Below, one piece after another: positions 24,613 through 33,670 of a stretch of DNA of 64,000 nucleotides. Within the stretch, counting starts at the first letter, position 1; the number at the start of each line of letters is the position of its first letter. The position numbers and the translations under genes were made by a program. The stretch is from Topomyia yanbarensis (Eukaryota > Arthropoda > Insecta > Diptera > Culicidae), in assembly GCF_030247195.1 (NCBI RefSeq), contig NC_080670.1, positions 39,107,524 through 39,171,523 of the forward strand, in the 5' to 3' direction. The notes under the pieces were generated by a model. The model ran no database searches, was not told the DNA's origin, and saw only the letters and a list, made by a program, of their open reading frames with translations.

Positions 24613-25231
24613 CTCTGTCAGTAAAAAACCTCATAGAGTTTAACAAGATGACTTAACCGATGAATGAACTTCATGTTTGACGAATCTGAGTGGTTTGTTT
24701 ACTTTGACAGTTTCGTGTTTTTAAATGCAACTAGATTGTCAAAGGTGTAGTATTGTGAAACATAAGGTCACACTAAGTCATCACACACTCCTGATCCTTT
24801 ACCTCCCGGCGGCAGTGTCTACCGGGGTACAAGCCACCTTTTGCCATTTTTGCTTGAACCCGGAGCTGGGTCGGGTTCTGGCCCCAGCCACTGTCAGTTT
24901 ATACATTTTGACGGCGGTTGGGTTTTGAGCCTGGTGCCGTGCAATAATCGTATAAAGTGAAGCTTTCGGTACAGTTAATGCTTATTTTAGGCCAATCAAA
25001 AGTATTTCATTTCCTCTTCGCGAATAAAATTGATACTTTTGAATTGTAGTTCGGTTTGTTTACTTCCCTCGAATACCGTGATGAATGACTTTCGTGCTTA
25101 TTGTCATGATCGTATTGTATATCAATACATATTTCCTAATCTTTTCGCTTACTAACATAATTGCTTTTCCTCGATGCAAAATTTCTATTTCTAATTACAA
25201 GGTCATTGAAACTCGAGAATTGTAACCTGTC

Positions 25232-25267
25232 GGATCACTGAGATCCCATGCCTTTTTGAGGGTTAAA
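25232..25267 (+). repeat. Solo end of the piggyBac-like family
   Basis: ATGCCTTTTTGAGGGTTAA matches the right end of the element at 42162-43617, including the terminal TTAA and an upstream ACTGAGATCCC block. No left end was found nearby. Confidence 0.55.
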
Positions 25268-25300
25268 ACATGGTCTGTCATACCGTGCAAAAACTATATA

Positions 25301-25600
25301 TGGGATCATTCATAAATGACGTATGGGGGAGGGGGGAGTTTTGCATTTTGTGATGATGTGTCACGACGGGGGGTAGGGGGTCATGTCAGGCTAGGTAGCT
25401 TTTTTAAAGGGGAATAACTAACATCGTTTTTTATTTTAAAAAAATTGCGGGGACAGAGGGGGAGAGTTACCGTCAAGCTACGTAATTACCAGGGGGGTAA
25501 TTAGACGAAATGTTTGTGACGAAATGCTACGATGTCCCCCATCGTGGGGGGTGTTAAAAATTACTCAAAAAATGCTACGTCATTTATGGATGGTCCCTAT
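25301..25600. mobile_element. MITE with GGGAYCATYCATAAATGACGT termini
   Basis: Left GGGATCATTCATAAATGACG is complementary to right TACGTCATTTATGGATGGTC. TAT lies next to both ends, possibly a 3-bp duplication. The interior is G-rich (GGGGGAGGGGGG, GGGGGGTAGGGGG). Confidence 0.8.
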
Positions 25601-27254
25601 TGCATTTTAATGTACAAATCGATAGAACTCAACTTTCTATATTTCAGAACGTTAATTGAAGATATTTGATTTTCTATGGAAGTGTGACTCTTTGGCATCT
25701 AACCTGACTTTTCACGGTCAATTATTCAGCAGCGTAGCAGTACAATACAAATACGAAACTTTAATTTCGAAATCAGCAAGCATGGTACAAAACAAAACAG
25801 AAATCATTTCCTCGTCGGAGTATCAGCTTCCATTCATAGTTAGACTTTGAGTGTTATGAGCGTGTATGTTTTCCTATTTCAGTAACTAACCGTAGTTTCG
25901 GAGATGGGTCATTCGATTCGAATTTGTGCTTAGTTTCTTTTCTTCAACCGCTAGTCCCCTTTTCATGATAGTTCGCCACTGCACTGCTTCCGATGTCAAA
26001 TGAATGAATGAAACGGTAGTTCAGTACGGTATGTACTGCAAGAAGAATTGAAAAGACCTACCTGGGAACCATTCGCTATCTAATTTCGCTTTCTTTCCAA
26101 ACCGTATAGCTTACGCACATAATAGTGTTACCCGATGGCATCAATGGTGTGCCAAGCTGCTTAGTAGAGCATGAAAATATGAATGAAGTTCATTGGGTAT
26201 CATCCGTCTACGATGGAATGAAATTACCTGAGTAGCAAGTGAGCTCAAGTGTTACCCGATGGGAAGCGGTTCTTAGTGATGCGTTCTTTATTCTTTTGTT
26301 CAACTAACGATGTTGATGTTTGCGGTCACACCATAAACCAACCCCTCTATTAACATTATTTTATGACAGATAAGTGACCAATTTGAGTGAAGCTTATACG
26401 GTTGGTTTGGACCAGGCAGTACCTGGTCACATGGGCACAAGTATAGTATTTGACCGAATGATCTTATTCGGGTTTTCTAATATCAAAATATGACTTGAAG
26501 TATCTGCTGCATATTCTGTGTTTCGTTAAGGTGGACCGAGCATCAGTTTCAGAGAGCATGAATAAAAGACGGAATCAAACAATACAATTATGATAATTGA
26601 GAAAATCGATATAATTTCACTGCATTTTCTAAGTAAATTAAAAATTTAATTCAGTTAATGAACAGCTCTGACTTTTAATTTAGGCAACATTTGCTCATAA
26701 AAACAAGTAATGCTAATAACTGGGACCTTTTTTGGGTACTAATAGTTGTAAGAATTATCCGTAGAGCTGAAATAATTGCAATTAACTGAATTGGATTCCG
26801 TTGGAGCAGTGCTGCCAGAGACAGTTTCATTTAATAGCGAGATATGATACTTTGATATATCTTTTTTGGCTTACAATATCTGATAAAACTGATGACACCT
26901 ATCAATTTTGGCAGTCTTAAGCTATCTGGTCCATGTAATTAGGCTGTTGGAAATCTTCTAGGATAATTGTATTGAGCACCGAAAAGTAAAAATTGAGCAG
27001 TCTATTGCACAGCGAGAGAAACACATACCTTGATCTGAATAGGTTATTCGTGATCTTTAACCTCAACAGACATAAACAAAAATAGTTTCCCTTTATGGGC
27101 TAGAAAAACTTGGACATGAAACGGTTAAGTTAAAAGGATTAAATTTATCGCGGAACTCTATTCTATACTGTTTCACGGTTAAGATTATGTTCATAGCAGA
27201 TATTTGAAAGCTTCAAAAGAATCTATTTTAATTTGATTTGTCCATAATCGCGTA
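25601..27254. other. Intergenic DNA with an interspersed repeat at 26790-26985
   Basis: No gene seen. The 26790-26985 block (GGAGCAGTGCTGCCAG through ATTGTATTGAGCA) has diverged relatives at about 30830-31010 and 43790-43960. Confidence 0.5.
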
Positions 27255-27640
27255 ACTCTTGACCTTCTCTAGAGCTTTGCCGAAAACACCATCATTCTAA
27301 GTTATTAGACTTTTGAGATGTATCATATTCTATAATGTAGTACACTCACTAGCGCTACATAGTGAGCGTATGCCAAACTAATCTGTCACCATCTGGTAGT
27401 TTTTGATTTCTCGAGCAACTTTACTGAAGACAGTACCCCTCGAAATATTCTCGTTTTTGAAATAAAGAATGATTTTTACATTAGTTGAACATTTGCATTC
27501 GCAATAGCGCCGGCTGGTGGTACATTATTTCCACCATCCAGAAGCTCTTGACTTTCTGGACAAATCTTCCTGAGATACCATCTTTCAAAATAATCAGTGT
27601 TTCGATATATTCCATGATAAACCCAATCAATGATAGTCAC
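27255..27640. repeat. Three degenerate tandem units of about 140 bp
   Basis: Each unit has a CTCTTGACTTTCTGGAC-like stretch, then a TTTGCCGAAAACACCAT-like stretch. Units start near 27258, 27407 and 27543. A related ACTTTGTCGAAGAC motif occurs at 10510, 10785 and 13710. Confidence 0.5.
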
Positions 27641-27854
27641 ATTCGCGACGAGAGGTTCGATTTATTTACTCTCCATTAAAGCACCCCTGGCGACACAATT
27701 TTACACTCATTGGATATCCACTTACTCTAAATTGAAGGTGAGAGTGAGCACTACAATTTTTCCAAAGAAAGTATGGCGCTAAATGTTAACGCAAACGAAA
27801 TATTCGAACACAGCCCTAATTAGTCAAAATCTCATAATCATATTTCGCGGGTAC

Positions 27855-27903
27855 CGCGCAGTAGGAATCCGCGTGGTAGGAACCCGCATAGTAGGAGACC
27901 CGA
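27855..27903 (+). repeat. 15-16 bp tandem repeat, three units
   Basis: CGCGCAGTAGGAATC, CGCGTGGTAGGAACC and CGCATAGTAGGAGACC follow one another directly. Confidence 0.7.
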
Positions 27904-27950
27904 CTGTATACCAGAATGGTTAAATCTCACTGTTATACTACGTTCACACT

Positions 27951-28263
27951 CTAGGGGCAGATCGCTTGTGATGCATTTTTAAAAATCAGCGAAATTAAAT
28001 GCATTTCTTTCCGCCAAAATAGAACTTCGTAATGCATTTTGCGATGCGTGCAATGTATTTTGCGTTGCGTGTAAGACGTCAAAACCCTACAAAAAACAGC
28101 ACTACATTCAACAAAACATCGAACAAAGTGGATCAGCGTAGGACGATTGTTAAGTAATCTTTTCTGCGAGGGAGTGCAAAGTTGATGCAAAAATGGAAAT
28201 TAAATGCATTTTTTCTAAGTTGAAGCAAATTTGTTATACATTCCTAGAGTGATCTGCCCCTAG
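27951..28263. mobile_element. hAT-like MITE, CTAGGGGCAGATC family, copy 1
   Basis: Ends are CTAGGGGCAGATC and GATCTGCCCCTAG. The exact 8-bp sequence TTCACACT lies outside both (27943-27950 and 28264-28271). The 313-bp body is more than 85 percent alike by eye to copy 2 at 60401-60677, which has an internal deletion. No coding capacity. Confidence 0.92.
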
Positions 28264-28829
28264 TTCACACTACAGAGTTGAAATATGATATAATAATTTG
28301 CAACAAGAAAAATGTCATCAAGATAGCGTTAAAACACGTTTTAACTCGTAGTATGAACGTAGTATTAAGAATTTAATCGGTTTTTTTTTGCCGCTACGTC
28401 CCATAGATTCAGAAAATTATTCAGAAAAATTCCATTCAAGACACTAAGTCGCTGCGACGAACATAAAGTTAAAGTGACAACATTCGTTCAAATTTCAGGA
28501 TTCGTTAATACGTTTCTATTACTATTTTTTTCAATGAGGTAAATAAATATAAATATATTACAATTACTGTTTTTTCGCATAAGGTTTTCAAATTTTCCTT
28601 CAATCTTCACCCACATCTATTTTTATAGTCAGGTAAACATGCGAGCTCCACAATAGACCCGGGCCCCGGGACAGTTAACCCCTTCTCATCGGGCCTGATT
28701 GTAATTGCAATAGTTGTTAATTTCTTTCAGTGCTCTTTATTTAAACTTTGTTCATGCTAACTTAGTTTGTAATAACAAGCGCAATGATCAAGAAGTTTGT
28801 CATTAGCCGTAAATACGGTAGTGATACGG

Positions 28830-30157
28830 ACGTTTGACAATAGTACGTTAGACATAATGGACGTTACGCATAATGAACGCTGGGCATAAAGTCTTTAATT
28901 TCTTGACGTGCAACCGATACATCGCCCAATAGGCTCAATACTCAGGATTAAAATCAATCTCATTTGTATTACGGTATAAATTGCAGACACTGATTTAGAT
29001 TAGTTCTTACATACATGCATGGAGTAATTGTCCAAGAAAAAGCTATATGCCTTGAAGAACAGCTCTTGAATAAAAGATGATGCATTTTATTGATTGATTC
29101 AACGAATATTCGAATATTTCCGCTTCTATTTTGATTATCTCCCATAGTGTTCAGTACAATGATTATATTCTTAAATCCAAGGATGCAAAATGTCTACCTT
29201 TTCTACGGCTGTAATTTTTCTACCTACATTCTCCTTTCTCATACGACGCTGCTGTCGTTCGCTAGTGCAGGACGCCCAGCGCTATACGGCAGCCTGTAAG
29301 CAAAGCAGTAACATGACAAAAAATATTGTCCCAGTACAGCCACCAGGTGCGAGCGGTAAGCTTCTCTTTCCTTATTTTAAACTTTTTAATATTTTTAGTC
29401 TATTTAGTATTTTTAATCACAAACGACGACAATGAATGCGGTTCATTTACGCCATGACCGGCATCAACGCTTTCGTGTGCGGGCCTCTCCCTTTGACTAT
29501 GCAGAGAAAAGTGTTCAAAGCGAGAGAACAAACTTTACTACGCCACACTCTCACCGAGCAGTCGGAGTACAGCATCAAAACAAAAATGTATTTTACTGTT
29601 GTACGGAAAAGTATACTCGGTTTGGCTACCGATCTGGCAAGAGCAGTAGTGATGCGTCGCTGTAGCGGGCTGTACGGCCTGTGCAAATGTAAATGTACAG
29701 GAAAAAATGTACTTTACCGGTACCGTTCGCATCCCTGCGTAAGGCCATCAAAAATAGAACTACATAAACCGTCTGATGCGAGGGAGAGTTTTTTCGTGTA
29801 CTGTGAACGAGTTACCGAAACAAAAAAGTTATCGTCGCAAATACAACACTGCAAGTTTCCATAGGTTCGAAAACTTAATGTTTGCTCATTCAAAATTCGG
29901 ATGCAACTGTATTGGTAATTCATCTAATTAGCTTGAAATAAATATCTACCAGGGATAAATAATTCGCCTGGTATTTTTCATTTTGCAGTCTTTCGATAAA
30001 GTTATACGAACTGTATAGCAAAGCGTAGTTCATTTCTAACCCGAAAAACGAGCGTAAGGATAAAATGTCCACAATAAAGAAAACTTTGCGAATACTTATA
30101 AATTTTCGTGAATTATGTCAATCGTCCATTATGCCTAACGTATATATACCAAACGTA
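28830..30157. mobile_element. 1.3-kb element with ACGTTTG...CATAATGGACG inverted ends
   Basis: Left ACGTTTGACAATAGTACG plus TTAGACATAATGGACG is matched in reverse at the right by GTCCATTATGCCTAACG and TATACCAAACGT. The left end also has a short direct iteration (GACATAATGGACGTTACGC and GCATAATGAACG). The interior holds a 142-codon plus-strand ORF at 29436-29864 with a basic, Cys-containing product that I do not recognise; the ORF may be chance. Superfamily unknown. Confidence 0.55.
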
Positions 30158-30369
30158 TTTTTTTCGAGAAACTGAAGCTTTTTTACGCTTCCTGTTTTGA
30201 AAATTCAGAATGGCCATTTTTATTGGCACCCTAGGTTACCGATTAGTATCACGAACTAAAGTTGATTAACTTGACTACAAATAGCGAAAAACGTAAAAAC
30301 GAATAGCAAATAGCTATACAAACGTAAAAACCAGTAATAAATGATTCGGTTTGTTTTTTTCCACCGAAT

Positions 30370-30600
30370 GATTAAAATTTAAAAACCCGAGGATTTCAAA
30401 TTCTAAAAACTCGAACACGATAGTTTAAAATTTAAAAAACCTGAACCCGATCGAAACCCGAAAATTTCGAATTTAAAAAAATGAAACTCGACCCGAACCC
30501 GAAAATTTTAAGCTTAAAGCATCCGGACCCGACGCAAACCCTGTCGTGTTCGGGGCTGGTCCGGGTTTCGGATTCGAAAACCTGAATCCGATCATCTCTA
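30370..30600. repeat. Degenerate AACCCGAAAATTT repeat
   Basis: AACCCGA or GACCCGA alternates with AAAATTTAAA-like spacers at least five times, giving a low-complexity tract. Confidence 0.6.
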
Positions 30601-30779
30601 TTAAATTACCAACAGTGAGAATATAAAATTTAAAAAAATGCTGGGAATGACTACTTTTTGGGTATATTAACTAACCCCTTGATGCACATGTTGCTTAAAA
30701 ACAATAACAATTGTAAACAGATATGACGTTTGTAAGGCTAGTAACTAACTGTTACTTTTCATTTTAGCACTTACAGTTT

Positions 30780-31010
30780 TAACTATTATCCATAGTCGTG
30801 AAGCTATCACTATTTGTCTGATAGAATTGCGCTTGAGCAGTGCTGCCAGGGCCATTTTAGGTAGAGGAGAAAGAAGGAATTTTTTGTATATCTTCGATAT
30901 TTTGCAACATAGTTAAAAACAGAAAAACCGTATCAATTAAGACTGTCTTCGACTATCTTTTCCATGCATTGGGACTATTGTGAATATTCTAGGAAAATTG
31001 TTTTGAGCAG
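30780..31010 (+). repeat. Interspersed repeat family B, copy interrupted by the 31011 element
   Basis: CTTGAGCAGTGCTGCCAG through GACTGTCTTCGACTATC and GTTTTGAGCAG matches 26790-26985 and 43790-43960. The copy continues after 35932 (TGGAAGGTAAAAATAG), so it was the insertion target of the 4.9-kb element. Confidence 0.65.
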
Positions 31011-31194
31011 TAGGGTGTCCCAAAATGACATCATGTTAAAAAAAGATGGGTGGGTAATGTCTGCGACATAACCGGAGAGATGTAGAATACATAAGGAACA
31101 CGTTCTTCAAATATGTTGATACTCATTAGGATTTTCGGACAAAAGCTGATTTGGGCGAGGAATATTTCAAATTATTCTTTACAAAAATGATGGT

Positions 31195-31210
31195 GGTCCT
31201 GAAAAGGACC
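31195..31210 (-). terminator. Histone-type 3' stem-loop 1
   Basis: On the minus strand GGTCCTTTTCAGGACC: a perfect 6-bp stem with a TTTC loop, as in metazoan replication-dependent histone mRNA 3' ends. The coding part that should precede it (above 31215) is not recognisable. Confidence 0.65.
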
Positions 31211-31676
31211 GGTTTTGTTGGCGTTGTTGGCCTTGGTGAGAGAGATGGCTAACGATGAAATTAATTGTTAGCATGAGGAAGTCGCGTAGTACTGGCCAAT
31301 GGAAGAACAGATAATAATTGATTCCTGAAAATCAATTTTTCTTTATTCATGTAAATTATACATACTTACAAATCTAACAGAAGATTCCTGATCATATTTC
31401 TGAATCATTAGTGCGAACATTGTGTAATTTGGTTAAGTACAATGAAAGTTACAATCTTTCCAAACTCGACCTTCTGTTCCTTCAGAAATATTGAAATGGG
31501 GTGTCTATATTAAACCGTTAGTCGTGGTCACAATAAAAAAAGATGGGTGGGTAATGTCTGTCACATAACCGGAGCGTCGTGATTTCAATTCGAGACGTTA
31601 ATTTAAATCTAATAATATTCAACAGAATCACGTTTGAATGGGAAATTTTCAAATAATTCTCTATGGTAATAATGGT

Positions 31677-31692
31677 GGTTCTGAAAAGAACC
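31677..31692 (-). terminator. Histone-type 3' stem-loop 2
   Basis: Minus-strand GGTTCTTTTCAGAACC, a perfect 6-bp stem with TTTC loop, about 90 bp downstream of the H3 fragment at 31780-31880. Confidence 0.75.
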
Positions 31693-31779
31693 TTTGGTAT
31701 CGGCGTTGGTGTTGATGGTGATGCGCTGGATCGTTGGATATTTTTGGCATGATAGTTACGTGCCTGGCGAACTGTTTTG

Positions 31780-31885
31780 TAGCCTCGAACAAAACGACAA
31801 GACTGGCTTCTTCGGGTACCATTACGGCTGAACTTTATAAGCTTAGCTCGACTTTGAAATCCTGCACAATCTCACGAATCAGACA
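31780..31885 (-). pseudogene. Histone H3 relic, C-terminal part only
   Basis: Minus-strand DNA from about 31880 to 31780 matches H3 coding sequence from the ..LVREIAQDF.. region to the ..VGLFE.. region, with landmarks GTGAGATTGTGCAGGATTTC, GTAATGGTACCCGAAGAAGC and a CGAGGC-like end. Frameshifts and substitutions prevent translation. It precedes stem-loop 2. Confidence 0.65.
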
Positions 31886-31903
31886 CTGGTAGGGCCATTT
31901 TGT

Positions 31904-32030
31904 TTGCTACTAGCACGGAGCTGCACAAAAAAATCATTTAATGCAGTTAGTTCACGGGGGCTGCCAAAAAGCTTGAATAGAAGCATGCGACTTCAACGTT
32001 TCTCTTAAACACATGCAACAACACATTCGT
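31904..32030 (+). repeat. Unit 1 of an approximately 1-kb duplication inside the histone-bearing region
   Basis: TGCTACTAGCACGGAGCTGC through GGGGGCTGCCAAAAAGCTTG and GCATGCGACT recurs at 32889-32975 with a few changes. The following GGAATGGAAAAGCAGTGCAC block recurs at 32060 and 33134. The histone copies were thus duplicated in tandem with flanking DNA. Confidence 0.75.
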
Positions 32031-32223
32031 TTTGGTAATACTGATAATAACAGTAGAAAGGAATGGAAAAGCAGTGCACGAAACGAGCGAGAGGATAATT
32101 TAAATTTTTGTTCCGTGTGCAAGCTACTTCTTTCCACCCAACGTATTATGTTGCTTGTTGAAAATTTGCTACACACCTTAAAATGAAAGTTTCAGTTTAA
32201 CTCTCACTAGAACACAATTGATT

Positions 32224-32239
32224 GGTCCTGAAAAGAACC
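32224..32239 (-). terminator. Histone-type 3' stem-loop 3
   Basis: Minus-strand GGTTCTTTTCAGGACC, a 6-bp stem with one G:T-type pair, directly downstream of the H3 relic at 32270-32550. Confidence 0.75.
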
Positions 32240-32269
32240 GTTGCTTTTATTGTAATTTACGTCCACTCC

Positions 32270-32555
32270 CACAAACCGACCAAGTAGGCATCACTGGCTT
32301 CATTACGGCTGAGTTTTGTAAGCGTAGCTCGACTTTGAAGTAATACACAACCTTACGAACCAGACGCTGGAATGTTAGCCAGTGGATTAGTTGCTCCGTT
32401 GCCCTTTAGTTGGGGCGAAATACTAGCATGGCGACAGTTCCTGATCGGTAGTTGGTTGCGATGGGCCACCAGTAGCTGGGGCACTTTTGCGGACCGTCAT
32501 CATCGCCAACTGCTTTCCTCCGGTGGACTGGCTGCTTGCTAGTGCTTGAACGAAT
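32270..32555 (-). pseudogene. Histone H3 pseudogene A
   Basis: Read on the minus strand, this tracks H3 from about residue 5 to residue 120. Landmarks are TCCACCGGAGGAAAGCAG (STGGKAPRKQ region with a deletion), AAAAGTGCCCCAGCTACTGG (KSAPATGG), GGAACTGTCGCCATG (GTVAL) and TTCCAGCGTCTGGTTCG-like sequence (FQRLVR). Several deletions and frameshifts break it; a 65-codon ORF over the area reads a wrong frame. Nucleosome core protein in life, but this copy cannot encode it. Confidence 0.8.
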
Positions 32556-32888
32556 ACGAATGATGAGAAAAACCGACCGACCAATATTCATATATGAAAA
32601 CACGAGAAAGCACTACTATCGCTCTCCCGCTCGTTTTCGTGCCATTCCTGTGCCTTTCCTTTCCGTTCGGCTACCAATACTAGCATAACCAAAACGAATA
32701 TTCTGTCTTTCCATCGCCTTCAATCTAGTGGCCAGTGCTAGTAAACTTGCATGTTCAGTTTTTCAATAACAACATTCCAACAATATTTTCAAAGAATGTT
32801 GCAGATTTGAAAAGAAGGAAGGAGAAGATTTTCACAAATTTAAATTCTTTTGTCTTATTTGTTAGCGCTGATAAAGGCTATTTAGTTT

Positions 32889-33030
32889 GCTACTAGCAAG
32901 GAGCTGCACAAACAAATCGATTTATGCAGTTAATCAACGGAGGCTGCCAAAAAGTTCGAATAAAAGCATGCGACTAGTGTACTTTGCACGTTCTATATTT
33001 TATCAATACTAGAGAGGATCAATAAAATAA
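32889..33030 (+). repeat. Unit 2 of the approximately 1-kb duplication
   Basis: Partner of 31904-32030: TGCTACTAGCAAGGAGCTGC, GGAGGCTGCCAAAAAGTTCG, GCATGCGACT in the same order. Confidence 0.75.
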
Positions 33031-33292
33031 TTCAAATTGTTATAGCGACATGCAATTGTGGCAACACTGGCCATGAGATGGTGGGGGAACACGCACATTC
33101 GTTTTAGTTATGATGGTAGTAGCAGCAGAAAGGAATGGAAAAGCAGTGCACGAAAACGAGCGAGAGAGGATAATTTAAATTCTCTTTCTTTCTTTCCACA
33201 CATCGTATTTCTTATATTGCTTTCTGAAAATTATTTGTTATACACCATAAAATGTAAATTTCAGTTTAACTCTTATTAGAACACAATTAATT

Positions 33293-33308
33293 GGTCCTGT
33301 AAAGAACC
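33293..33308 (-). terminator. Histone-type 3' stem-loop 4, loop mutated
   Basis: Minus-strand GGTTCTTTACAGGACC; stem kept, loop changed from TTTC to TTAC. It lies about 80 bp downstream of H3 pseudogene B. Confidence 0.65.
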
Positions 33309-33384
33309 GTTTATTGTTTTATTGCGGGAGCATAATTCAGACGCACTCCCCGCGGACACGGTGAGCTAGAAAGCACTATTTTGC

Positions 33385-33670
33385 ATTCTCGAACAAACCG
33401 ACCAAGTAGGCATCGTTGGCTTCTCGGGGCATCATTACGACTGAGCTTTGTAAGCGTAGCTCGACTTTGCAGTCCTGCACAATCTCACGACCCAGACGCT
33501 GGAACGATAGCCTACTCTGTTGCCCTTTAGTTGGGGCGAAATTCTTGCAGGGCGACAGTTCATGATCGGGTTGCGATGAGTCACCAGTAGCTGGGGCACT
33601 TTTTCCGCCGTCGTCATCGCCAACTGCTTTTCTTCGGTGGACTGGCTGCTTGCTAGTGCTTGAACGAATA
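33385..33670 (-). pseudogene. Histone H3 pseudogene B (most complete copy)
   Basis: The minus strand follows H3 nearly end to end: GCAAGCAGCCAGTCCACC (start, KQTARKST), AAAGCAGTTGGCGATGACG (KQLATK), AAAAAGTGCCCCAGCTACTG (KSAPAT), CATCGCAACCCGATCATGAA (HRYRPG), GTTCCAGCGTCTGGGTCGTG (FQRLVRE), CAAAGCTCAGTCGTAATGAT (QSSAVM), CCTACTTGGTCGGTTTGTTC (YLVGLF). The last dozen residues ([20 protein letters not shown] part) are missing. Small indels destroy the frame. A TATATAAA-like box on the minus strand at about 33705-33711 lies 40-50 bp upstream of the old start. Confidence 0.85.

Noticed and set aside
29436..29864. 142-codon ORF as an independent host gene
   Set aside because: It is enclosed by TIR-like ends and I see no family match, so it is described within the element instead.
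32406..32603. 65-codon ORF in the histone H3 region
   Set aside because: It reads the wrong frame across the H3 pseudogene and contains a frame-shifted STGGK-like region.
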